Positions 1-4,955 are shown, counted from the first letter of the stretch. The stretch is 5,017 bases of DNA from Oscillospiraceae bacterium (GCA_020025375.1 JAHHSF010000093.1:1-5017); one strand, 5' to 3'. Program-made: numbers and translations. Notes: generated from the letters alone by a model not told the origin.

Positions 1-1065
1 GGTCATGGCAAGGGCGTGGGCCGGCCCCGCCAGCTCCAGCTCCATAGAAAACTTCGCCCGGAGCCGTGCCATGAGGTCCGGTCCGGTAAGCCCGGTCCCC
101 AGGGTCGAAATGACAAGCTTGGAGGGGTCGTGGGCGAAAAAGCCGGGATGGTTTTTTAAGCCGTCCCTGCCGTGGCAAAGGACGGAAAGATGGCGAAGGC
201 CGGAAATTTGTCGGTCAAAATCTTCCAACTTTTTCGCCCAGGTGTGGAAAACTTCCTCCTTTTTCTCCTCCAAAAGCCGGATGCAGCCGTCTATGGAGGC
301 CAAAAAGAGGTAAGAAGGGCTACTGGTTTGGAAGATTCCCAGGCTTCGCTGTACCTTGGCCGGGTCCACCAGGTTGCCCTGCCAATGAAGGATGGCGGTC
401 TGGGTCAGGCTGGGGAGGGTCTTGTGCAGGCTCTGCACCACCAGGTCGGCCCCGGCGGCCACCGCCCCGGCCGGGAAGGGGGCAAAACCAAGGTGGGGAC
501 CGTGGGCCTCATCCACGATGAGGGTCACTCCATGGGCGTGGCAAAGCTTTGCCAGATGCGGCAGATCGCTCAGAACTCCCTCATAGGTCGGGGAGGTGAG
601 GAAGAGGGCATGGGCCTCGGGATGGGCGGTCAGGGCCGCTTCCACCTCCTCCGGGGGCAGGGAGGCGGCCAGGCCGGTGACGGGGTCAGCGGGAGGCTGC
701 AGAAAAATTGGGGTCAGGTCCAAGAGCTCCAGACCGTGATAAAGGGACTTGTGGCAGTTTCGGGCCACCAGAAGGGTGGCCCCCCGGGGCAGGGCGGCGT
801 GGAGGGCGGCCAGAATACCGCCCGTGCTGCCGTTGACAAGATACCAGGTCCGCCCGCTGCCCCAGAGGGCGGCGGCCCGGGCCATGCTCTCGGCCAGGAT
901 GCCCTCCGGGTCGTGGAGGTCGTCGAAGCCATCGATTTCGGTCACGTCCAGGTCCCAGGGCAGGCCGGGCGTATGGAGGGCACGGCGCTTGTGGCCGGGC
1001 ATATGAAAGGGCTGGGCAGGCCCGGCGGCGTAGTCGGCCAGACGTTGGGCGAGAGAGCGGTCCAT
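1..1065 (-). CDS. Orn/Lys/Arg decarboxylase family PLP-dependent enzyme, C-terminus beyond left edge
   Basis: The minus strand is open without a stop from an ATG at 1065 to the window edge, giving 355 residues starting MDRSLAQRLADYAAGPAQPF. The start is supported by AGGAGGTG at 1080-1073, seven bases upstream. Family hallmarks appear in order: HMPGHK (residues 21-26), the PLP-phosphate loop NGSTGG (78-83), SPTYEGV (158-164), DEAHGPH (185-191; Asp185 should contact the pyridine nitrogen) and SLHKTLPSLTQ (212-222), where Lys215 is the expected Schiff-base lysine. This matches Orn/Lys/Arg decarboxylase class I, a fold-type I aspartate-aminotransferase relative. The spacing and the absence of an N-terminal receiver-like wing domain fit the short Firmicutes forms (B. 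subtilis YaaO/SpeA type, about 450-490 residues), so roughly 100-130 residues with the C-terminal domain should be missing. It probably decarboxylates a basic amino acid in the cytoplasm using PLP. Which amino acid cannot be told, and many such genes are poorly characterised. It has its own promoter. Confidence 0.93.
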   Translation of the reverse strand, partial: MDRSLAQRLADYAAGPAQPFHMPGHKRRALHTPGLPWDLDVTEIDGFDDLHDPEGILAESMARAAALWGSGRTWYLVNGSTGGILAALHAALPRGATLLVARNCHKSLYHGLELLDLTPIFLQPPADPVTGLAASLPPEEVEAALTAHPEAHALFLTSPTYEGVLSDLPHLAKLCHAHGVTLIVDEAHGPHLGFAPFPAGAVAAGADLVVQSLHKTLPSLTQTAILHWQGNLVDPAKVQRSLGIFQTSSPSYLFLASIDGCIRLLEEKKEEVFHTWAKKLEDFDRQISGLRHLSVLCHGRDGLKNHPGFFAHDPSKLVISTLGTGLTGPDLMARLRAKFSMELELAGPAHALAMT

Positions 1066-1123
1066 GTGGCGGCACCTCCTTCGGGTTTCTTTCGTTGGCA
1101 CTGTGGCAGCGGCCTTTCAGGCT

Positions 1124-1151
1124 ATTATATCTTACCCGGCAGGGATGTCAA
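1124..1151 (-). promoter_or_regulatory. Consensus sigma-A promoter of the decarboxylase-family gene
   Basis: Read on the minus strand, TTGACA (1151-1146) and TATAAT (1129-1124) are both perfect consensus hexamers, separated by 16 bases. Transcription should start near 1117, giving a leader of about 50 bases before the ATG at 1065. A small inverted repeat, GCCT-TTC-AGGC, sits at 1112-1122 over the predicted start. The spacer is one base shorter than the optimum of 17, but the element should be strong and constitutive unless repressed. Confidence 0.9.
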
Positions 1152-1163
1152 GAAAAATGATTT

Positions 1164-1192
1164 TTTGTTGATGTACGAAAACGTGCAACAAA
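1164..1192. repeat. Imperfect inverted repeat just upstream of the decarboxylase promoter
   Basis: TTTGTTG (1164-1170) pairs perfectly with CAACAAA (1186-1192). Inside it, TACG (1174-1177) pairs with CGTG (1182-1185, one G-T pair) around an AAAA loop, leaving ATG (1171-1173) as a bulge. The repeat starts 13 bases upstream of the -35 of the decarboxylase promoter, so it could be a regulator site. It could equally be a secondary hairpin behind the adjacent terminator. Function is not established. Confidence 0.45.
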
Positions 1193-1194
1193 TG

Positions 1195-1224
1195 AAAAAA
1201 TCCCGCCCCAAATAAAAGGCGGGA
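1195..1224 (-). terminator. Rho-independent terminator, minus direction, upstream of the decarboxylase promoter
   Basis: TCCCGCC (1201-1207) and GGCGGGA (1218-1224) form a perfect 7-bp GC-rich stem with a 10-base loop. On the minus strand the stem is followed at once by six T residues (1200-1195), the classic intrinsic terminator arrangement. On the plus strand no T-run follows, so it should not stop plus transcription. It would protect the decarboxylase promoter from transcription entering from the right. The same stem holds the only SD-like sequence for the plus-strand gene starting at 1229. Confidence 0.75.
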
Positions 1225-1228
1225 TACG

Positions 1229-1747
1229 ATGAAAAAGACACAGCATTACGCACTCAACCAGTACGACCCCGAGGACAATTTTCTCCGCACTAATTTCAAC
1301 GCGGACAACGCCAAGCTCGATACCGCCCTAAAAACGTTGGACGACAAGGCCAATTCCAAGGCGGACGGGGCCACTACCCAGGCGGCCCTGGCCCAACTGA
1401 GCCAGCGGGTGGACGGCAAGGCGGAGCAGAGCGCCGTGGATGCCGGTTTCGCCGCCCGGGACCAGATCCTGGCCCAAAAGTGCGAGGCATATTTCGGGAG
1501 CTATACCGGAAACGGAGTGGAAAAACGAGTGATTTCCATTGGTTTTACGCCCAAGGCGGTCATTGTTAAGAAGCCTGATAATGACCTCAATTTCGGCAGT
1601 ACCGAAGAGCTGAAGCGCCTGATCGCCATTGCAGTCCAAGGGGTAACGGGCAATATCCTCAATGTGGTGGAGAATGGCTTTCAGGTGGCGAACCATGGGC
1701 ATGTAAACGGAAACAATCAGACCTATGTTTATTTTGCATTCAAATAA
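1229..1747 (+). CDS. Small phage tail-fibre-like protein, isolated
   Basis: This gene encodes 172 residues. The N-terminal segment HYALNQYDPEDNFLRTNFNADN (about 6-27, central motif LNQYDPEDNFLR) resembles the start of tail-fibre and tail-associated proteins in clostridial prophages, which typically read LNQW..DR.LR.DFNADN. Residues 28-85 are Ala/Gln/Lys-rich and look like a helical or coiled-coil shaft. The C-terminal part, GSYTGNGVEKRVISIGFTPKAV (90-111) through YVYFAFK (166-172), looks like the small beta domain at phage fibre tips. These similarities are from memory of the families, not a search. The ATG has only a weak SD, AAGGCGGG at 1216-1223, five bases away and buried in a hairpin. 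No convincing plus-strand promoter was found. No capsid, tail, lysis or integrase gene is beside it, so it may be a prophage leftover, a domesticated gene or a cargo gene. It ends before a strong terminator. Confidence 0.8.
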   Translation: MKKTQHYALNQYDPEDNFLRTNFNADNAKLDTALKTLDDKANSKADGATTQAALAQLSQRVDGKAEQSAVDAGFAARDQILAQKCEAYFGSYTGNGVEKRVISIGFTPKAVIVKKPDNDLNFGSTEELKRLIAIAVQGVTGNILNVVENGFQVANHGHVNGNNQTYVYFAFK

Positions 1748-1762
1748 ACAAAATAGGAACAG

Positions 1763-1799
1763 AAAAAGACCTGCGGGCCAAAGCCCGCAGGTCTTTTTT
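1763..1799. terminator. Strong bidirectional intrinsic terminator between convergent genes
   Basis: GACCTGCGGGC (1768-1778) and GCCCGCAGGTC (1783-1793) form a perfect 11-bp stem with the loop CAAA. Six T residues (1794-1799) follow on the plus strand, and five A residues (1763-1767) precede, which become a U-run on the minus strand. It therefore should end both the tail-fibre-like gene (stop at 1747) and minus-strand transcription from the S-layer gene. The minus-strand distance from the S-layer stop (2029) is unusually long at about 235 bases. It is only 46 bases from the stop of the relic frame at 1839. Confidence 0.93.
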
Positions 1800-1838
1800 G
1801 CTTTTCAGCGCAAGTTTAAATCAAGGCTCTGCCTTTTG

Positions 1839-2030
1839 TCAGCTGCTATCAGCAAACTTCCAGGTCTCGCCGCTCACAGCGGTATTCAGCCCACTGACAA
1901 ACTTGCCCTTCTCAACAACGGTCTGCTTTTCGTCGGCGGTGTTGATGAGCGGCAGGGTCTTCTTACCGATAGTCTCGGTAACATTCCCAGCCAAAATGAT
2001 TCACCTGCCACCGACAATCACAGTGTTGTT
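1839..2030 (-). pseudogene. Coding-like relic downstream of the S-layer gene (eroded 3' tail)
   Basis: This stretch fills the gap between the S-layer stop and its terminator. In the +1 frame relative to the S-layer gene the minus strand reads NNTVIVGGR, then a TGA at 2003-2001, then 53 open codons (2000-1842) ending in TGA at 1841-1839. Those codons include GNVTETIGKKTLPLIN and KGKFVSGLNTAVSGETWKF. The codons look genuine (AAG, ACC, CTG, GGC, GAG, ATC) and the composition resembles the Thr/Val/Gly/Asp-rich S-layer ectodomain. There is no ATG or SD, so it is unlikely to be expressed alone. The simplest inference is that the S-layer protein once continued another 60 or so residues to 1839, and that a frameshift near 2031 plus a nonsense change cut it off. 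Alternatives are the 3' end of a deleted neighbouring paralogue, or sequencing error. Confidence 0.55.
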
Positions 2031-4467
2031 AAGCTTTCATCTCGTTGTTCACATCGACAACAATCAGGACGTACTCAGTGCCAGCGCCGTTGAGGATGTA
2101 GCTGACGTTGTCAACGTAAGTGCCGTCTTCCAGCTCCTGAGCCAGCTCGATGGAACCGCCCTCAAAGCCGGCAGTGTCCTCGGAGTCAATGAACAGGATG
2201 GTGGTGTCGTCGGTCATCTTGGTCACGCCAGTGCCAACGATCTGGATCTTCTTGTCGCCGTCGTAGCCAGTGACAGCGGAAGTGGTGGCAGTAACGCTCT
2301 CGACGTTCTTCACGGTGGCGTTGTCCACAGTGTCAAAGGTCACGAGAGTGCCGGCCTTGAAGTCCGCAGCAGCATCATCGGTCTTAGCCTTGGCGACGAC
2401 CTCGCCGTCAGCAGTCCAGATGGTAAAGTTCAGGTAGTTCTTGCCACCCTCGACGGTGCGGTAAGAATCGGCGGTCAGGTAGCCGTAGGTGTTGCCGGTA
2501 AAGGTGTCAGGCAGCTTAATAGAGGTGTTCTTAGGAGTGATGACGGCGACCTTGGCGTAAGAGAAGCCGCCGTCCTTGGAGGCCAGAGCGGCACCGGCAT
2601 TGTAGTTGCCAACGGCCAGGTCCTTGGCTTCCTTACCGGAAATGACCTTGGCCTTGTTGCCGGCGTTGGCGCCATCCACACTGCCCTTGTACTCAGCCAC
2701 GAAGACCACAGCGTCGTCAGCCAGCTCATAGCCGCCGACCTTCTCAATGGTGGAGCGGCCGGAGGGCGCGGTGGCACCATAGCTGTCATAGCCGGCCATG
2801 TTGTCACCATCAACCGCAGTCAGGACGTACTCGTCGTCGTTGTTCACCTTGTAGGTGACCATCTTGCCAACCAGAGCGGTGTAGTCTTCGTCAGTGACAA
2901 CGCTCTTCTTGGTGCCGTCGGTGAAGAGCAGGGCGGCCTTGGCGTCGCCAGCGCTCTCCCAGTTGTTGCCAGTCTTCGCAGTAGCATTGTACACGAAGGC
3001 GATGTCGGTGGTGTAAGAGTCGCCGTCGGTGACCTTAGCGTAGTACACGTGGGTGCCGAAAGCGATGTAGTCGATGACATCGTTCACGTTCAGGGTGGTG
3101 TCGGAAGAGTTGGTCATCCACTCGCCGTTAATCATCCACTTGCCAGTCTTGGAAGCGGTCACGGTGCCGGTGGAAACCTCGGCCAGAGCCACGTTGTCCA
3201 TATCCTTAGCGGTGTACTTGGCCTCGGTGAAGCAGACATAGTCACCCTTGGCGATGTTCTCGTCCATGGTGATATCATCAAACTTCTTGGTCTTCACGCC
3301 GTTGTCCATGGTCAGGGAGTCCTTACCCATGTAAGTGACCTTGGCCAGGGTGAAGGGGGTGACGATGGCGACATCGGCCTTGCCGTTGCCGTCGTTGTCG
3401 ATGAGCTTCACGGAAGCGGTGGCAGACTCGGTGGTGAACGGATCGCCGGTGGCAAACTCTGCAGCGCCGAAGCCACGCTCGACCTTGTAGGAGGTGCCGG
3501 CCAGCTTGACCTTGCCGTTCTCAACATCGCCCAGATCGTCCCAATAGCCCTCGGCCAGAACAGAGCTGTCCTGAGCAAAGATGCCGTAGACGACCTCGTC
3601 GCCGCCCGCCTGGGCAATGACGCGGACATTCATGCCGAACAGGTCGGTGAAGTCCTTATCAGTCTTAAAGGTCATCTCAGCGGCGCCATCGCCGGTCTCG
3701 ACCACGACGGTGTACTTCCAGTTCTCCTTGACGGAATCGTAGGTGAACTCGGCCATCACGCCCTCGGGAGCCTTGCCGTAGGTCTCAAACTTGTCGGACA
3801 GGATGGTCTTATCCTTGATCTCAACAGCCTGAGACACGCCGGTGCCGTTGATGATACCGACCAGCTCGTACTTGACCATGTCGGCCTGGATGCCGTTGAA
3901 GATCATCTGAGCAGCGTTGTCACGGCTCAGAGGAGCGTCGGCCAGAGCGGGCACGCCCTTGTACAGGCCGCGGGTGCTGGCGACCACGCCGATGTTGATG
4001 GCCCAGTTGGCGTCGTTGACGAACTTCTCGGTCTGAGCGTTGTAGCCCATGGCGATGAGGATCATCTTGGAGGCCTCAACGGTGGTCACGGCCTTGTCGG
4101 GGTTGAAGTTGCCGTGGTTGTCGCCGGCCACGATGCCCGTGTTGGTGCAGTAGTCAATGTAGCCGGAAGCCCAGTGACCCTTGGTGTCAGGGTACAGGCC
4201 GCCGCCGGACAGGTTGGGATCGGTGCCGCCGTTCAGGGCGACGCAGATCATCTTGGCCATCTCGGCACGGTTGACGATACGGTCGGGGTCGAAAGAACCG
4301 TCGTCGTTGCCCTTGATGATGCCAAGGGCGACCATGGTGTTCACCGCGTCAGTGTGCTTGATGTCCTCAGCATCACTGAACTCGGCGGCGCTCGCGCCCA
4401 CGGCCATCATGCCAACCAGCATGAAAGCGGAGAGGGCGAGAGACAGCGCTCTCTTGAGATTCTTCAT
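2029..4467 (-). CDS. S-layer protein: signal peptide, three SLH domains and large ectodomain
   Basis: This 812-residue protein starts at the ATG at 4467, nine bases after AAGGAGGG (4484-4477). Residues 1-27 form a Sec signal peptide: positive KNLKR, a hydrophobic core, and cleavage predicted after ASA (25-27). Three S-layer homology domains follow: about 30-78 (GSFDPD 57-62, NRAEMAKMI 66-74), 92-141 (PDTKGHWASGYIDY, then GNFNPDKAVTTVEASKMI) and 150-193 (WAINIGVV, then PLSRDNAAQMI). In the third the usual G-F-P turn is poorly kept. SLH triplets anchor proteins to pyruvylated secondary cell-wall polymer. Residues 200-812 are Thr/Val/Asp/Gly-rich, probably beta-strand modules forming the lattice or surface-exposed part, and I recognise no catalytic motif. 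DNDGNGKAD (357-365) resembles a calcium-binding loop. Only three cysteines remain in the mature chain (75, 107, 412). It is monocistronic with a promoter at 4572-4601 and a leader near 100 bases. The C-terminus ends abruptly at VVDVNNEMKA, beside a relic coding frame. The family is clear; the exact structural role is inferred. Confidence 0.95.
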   Translation of the reverse strand: MKNLKRALSLALSAFMLVGMMAVGASAAEFSDAEDIKHTDAVNTMVALGIIKGNDDGSFDPDRIVNRAEMAKMICVALNGGTDPNLSGGGLYPDTKGHWASGYIDYCTNTGIVAGDNHGNFNPDKAVTTVEASKMILIAMGYNAQTEKFVNDANWAINIGVVASTRGLYKGVPALADAPLSRDNAAQMIFNGIQADMVKYELVGIINGTGVSQAVEIKDKTILSDKFETYGKAPEGVMAEFTYDSVKENWKYTVVVETGDGAAEMTFKTDKDFTDLFGMNVRVIAQAGGDEVVYGIFAQDSSVLAEGYWDDLGDVENGKVKLAGTSYKVERGFGAAEFATGDPFTTESATASVKLIDNDGNGKADVAIVTPFTLAKVTYMGKDSLTMDNGVKTKKFDDITMDENIAKGDYVCFTEAKYTAKDMDNVALAEVSTGTVTASKTGKWMINGEWMTNSSDTTLNVNDVIDYIAFGTHVYYAKVTDGDSYTTDIAFVYNATAKTGNNWESAGDAKAALLFTDGTKKSVVTDEDYTALVGKMVTYKVNNDDEYVLTAVDGDNMAGYDSYGATAPSGRSTIEKVGGYELADDAVVFVAEYKGSVDGANAGNKAKVISGKEAKDLAVGNYNAGAALASKDGGFSYAKVAVITPKNTSIKLPDTFTGNTYGYLTADSYRTVEGGKNYLNFTIWTADGEVVAKAKTDDAAADFKAGTLVTFDTVDNATVKNVESVTATTSAVTGYDGDKKIQIVGTGVTKMTDDTTILFIDSEDTAGFEGGSIELAQELEDGTYVDNVSYILNGAGTEYVLIVVDVNNEMKA

Positions 4468-4565
4468 ATGCAGAATCCCTCCTTCTAAAATTTGGCGGAA
4501 AGCCGTGGGCCCTTGTGCCGCAATGCTTCAACACAAATTCAGGGCTGAGTGGCTCCCCTTGCCTT
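4468..4565 (-). other. Long 5' leader of the S-layer mRNA
   Basis: If transcription starts near 4565, the S-layer message has about 98 untranslated bases. It contains short complementary segments, for example CGG-CTTT-CCG near 4494-4503 on the minus strand and TCAG-CC-CTGA near 4541-4550, followed by the SD at 4484-4477. Long structured leaders that stabilise the message are known for S-layer genes in other bacteria. I see no recognisable riboswitch or leader peptide. Its extent depends on the promoter call. Confidence 0.5.
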
Positions 4566-4570
4566 GTGCC
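4511..4570 (-). repeat. Nine-base direct repeat in the S-layer leader
   Basis: CCTTGTGCC on the plus strand (GGCACAAGG in the mRNA sense) occurs at 4511-4519 and again at 4562-4570, 51 bases apart. The upstream copy lies directly downstream of the predicted -10, at the transcription start. The second is in the middle of the leader. A regulator or RNA-binding role is possible, but a chance repeat in GC-rich sequence cannot be excluded. Confidence 0.4.
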
Positions 4571-4571
4571 C

Positions 4572-4601
4572 ATGATACAACCACATTCCCCTCTTCGTCA
4601 A
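4572..4601 (-). promoter_or_regulatory. Sigma-A-type promoter of the S-layer gene
   Basis: Read on the minus strand, TTGACG (4601-4596, five of six consensus bases) and TATCAT (4577-4572, five of six) are 18 bases apart. The predicted start is near 4565. This is the best promoter-like pair I found in the region between the S-layer start and the divergent gene. A 6-bp palindrome covers the -35. Confidence 0.65.
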
Positions 4602-4605
4602 GAGG
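4590..4605. promoter_or_regulatory. Palindrome across the S-layer -35, possible operator
   Basis: CCTCTT (4590-4595) and AAGAGG (4600-4605) are perfect inverted repeats around CGTC, so a two-fold symmetric site sits over the -35 hexamer TTGACG. A protein bound here would block RNA polymerase. No cognate regulator is visible in the window. Confidence 0.4.
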
Positions 4606-4615
4606 TTGATCGCAT

Positions 4616-4632
4616 TTGTAACAAACCTGTAA
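4616..4632 (+). promoter_or_regulatory. Pair of 11-bp-phased Pho-box-like repeats upstream of the S-layer promoter
   Basis: TTGTAA (4616-4621) and CTGTAA (4627-4632) are direct repeats with an 11-bp period. Read on the S-layer coding strand they give TTACA-n6-TTACA. The phasing and the CTGTAA/TTACA core resemble PhoB/PhoP-family response-regulator boxes. They lie roughly 50-70 bases upstream of the predicted S-layer start, which suits an activator. The overlapping TTTGT-A-ACAAA palindrome at 4615-4625 offers an alternative reading. Assignment to the Pho regulon is inference. Confidence 0.35.
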
Positions 4633-4758
4633 GAAAGGAAAAAGTCCGTGGTATCAAGGGTTCTAGAGGTTAGACGAAGGAGAGGGAGAAAAGTTCCCGC
4701 CACGCAAAAATTTTATGCAGGAAATCTTTTTCTGTCCAACAGCGAAGGAATTTTCAAT
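4633..4758. other. Non-coding stretch with no recognised element
   Basis: I see no gene, clear promoter or stable hairpin here. A purine-rich run GGAGAGGGAG (4679-4688) looks like an SD but has no start codon at a usable distance. A 29-codon plus-strand frame begins at 4715 without an SD, and its 3' half crosses the terminator at 4759-4782, so I do not call it. Confidence 0.5.
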
Positions 4759-4782
4759 AAAAAAAGCGGCTCGACGCAGCCG
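4759..4782 (-). terminator. Intrinsic-terminator-like hairpin, minus direction
   Basis: CGGCT (4767-4771) and AGCCG (4778-4782) form a 5-bp stem around a 6-base loop. On the minus strand one C and then seven T residues (4765-4759) follow. The T-run is excellent but the stem is short, so efficiency is uncertain. In the plus direction there is no T-run. Confidence 0.55.
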
Positions 4783-4850
4783 TCCAATAGAGTATGATAA
4801 ATAATGGGAACAAAGCATAAGGCTGTACGTCTAAGCATACTGAGAGGTAA
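4759..4850 (-). ncRNA. Candidate minus-strand small RNA in the divergent intergenic region
   Basis: A promoter-like pair on the minus strand, GTGACA (4885-4880) and TACAGT (4862-4857) with a 17-base spacer, would start a transcript near 4850. An intrinsic-terminator-like hairpin with seven T residues lies at 4782-4759. The resulting RNA would be about 90 bases, with no credible ORF. Its 5' half includes one strand of the 4833-4854 inverted repeat. No minus-strand gene lies between the right-edge gene and this terminator, so the terminator otherwise has no obvious client. The -10 is only four of six consensus and the family is unknown to me. Confidence 0.3.
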
Positions 4851-4854
4851 GCTT
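4813..4854. repeat. AAGCATA direct repeat and overlapping inverted repeat
   Basis: AAGCATA occurs at 4813-4819 and 4833-4839, exactly 20 bases apart (about two helical turns). The second copy is also the left arm of an inverted repeat, AAGCATAC (4833-4840) with GTAAGCTT (4847-4854), which has one mismatch around TGAGAG. It lies between the candidate small-RNA promoter and its terminator and may be RNA structure or a protein site. Confidence 0.4.
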
Positions 4855-4857
4855 TGA

Positions 4858-4895
4858 CTGTAAGGTTTCCTTAAGAATTTGTCACTTTTCTGTAA
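4858..4895 (+). promoter_or_regulatory. Array of 11-bp-phased Pho-box-like repeats upstream of the right-edge gene
   Basis: CTGTAA (4858), CCTTAA (4869), TTGTCA (4879) and CTGTAA (4890) start 11, 10 and 11 bases apart and are separated by AT-rich linkers. The last two units, TTGTCA-n5-CTGTAA, closely resemble the E. coli PhoB box (CTGTCAT-n4-CTGTMAY) in sequence and period. The array ends directly against the -35-like TTTACC of the downstream promoter, the usual position for response-regulator activation. The second unit is weak. That a PhoP-like regulator binds here is inference. Confidence 0.45.
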
Positions 4896-4924
4896 TTTAC
4901 CCCCACCAAACAAGCTGCTATAAT
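4896..4924 (+). promoter_or_regulatory. Extended -10 promoter of the right-edge gene
   Basis: TATAAT (4919-4924) is perfect and preceded by TGC, forming an extended -10 (TGnTATAAT). TTTACC (4896-4901) lies 17 bases upstream as a weak -35 with four of six consensus bases. Transcription should begin near 4931, leaving a leader of about 25 bases. A weak -35 beside phased repeats fits an activator-dependent promoter. Confidence 0.82.
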
Positions 4925-4955
4925 ATAGGTACACTAAAATAGGAGGACTACGAAT

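Noticed and set aside
686..1075. A 129-codon minus-strand frame starting ten bases upstream of the decarboxylase start.
   Set aside because: It is Arg/Pro-rich and out of frame with the motif-bearing protein, and its ATG falls inside the SD of the true gene.
1095..1128. A plus-strand promoter (TTGGCA and TATTAT) for the gene at 1229.
   Set aside because: The 22-base spacer is too long, and the -10 is simply the reverse face of the perfect minus-strand TATAAT.
172..1215. A 347-codon plus-strand frame opposite the decarboxylase-family gene.
   Set aside because: It is Gly/Gln-rich without any family motif, has no SD, and covers the promoter and terminator region. The minus strand carries all the diagnostic PLP-enzyme motifs.
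1192..1215. A seven-codon leader-like ORF (MKKSRPK) in front of the tail-fibre-like gene.
   Set aside because: It has no SD, and its bases are explained by the terminator stem and its A-run.
1480..1747. The C-terminal domain of the tail-fibre-like protein as a diversity-generating-retroelement variable region.
   Set aside because: No reverse transcriptase, template repeat or near-duplicate of the 3' end is in the window, and the asparagine codons are not concentrated as expected.
2029..2034. Programmed +1 frameshifting at the S-layer stop to read into the downstream frame.
   Set aside because: GCT-TAA is not a known slippery site, and the shifted frame meets TGA after about ten codons, so two recoding events would be needed.
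1798..4488. An 896-codon open frame on the plus strand, antisense to the S-layer gene.
   Set aside because: The translation is low-complexity Val/Leu/Gly/Asp/His-rich, has no SD or domain, begins in a terminator, and mirrors the S-layer frame. Codon bias in the real gene keeps the opposite frame open.
4715..4804. A 29-codon plus-strand mini-ORF (MQEIFFCPTAKEF...).
   Set aside because: There is no ribosome binding site at a usable distance, and half of it overlaps the minus-strand terminator.
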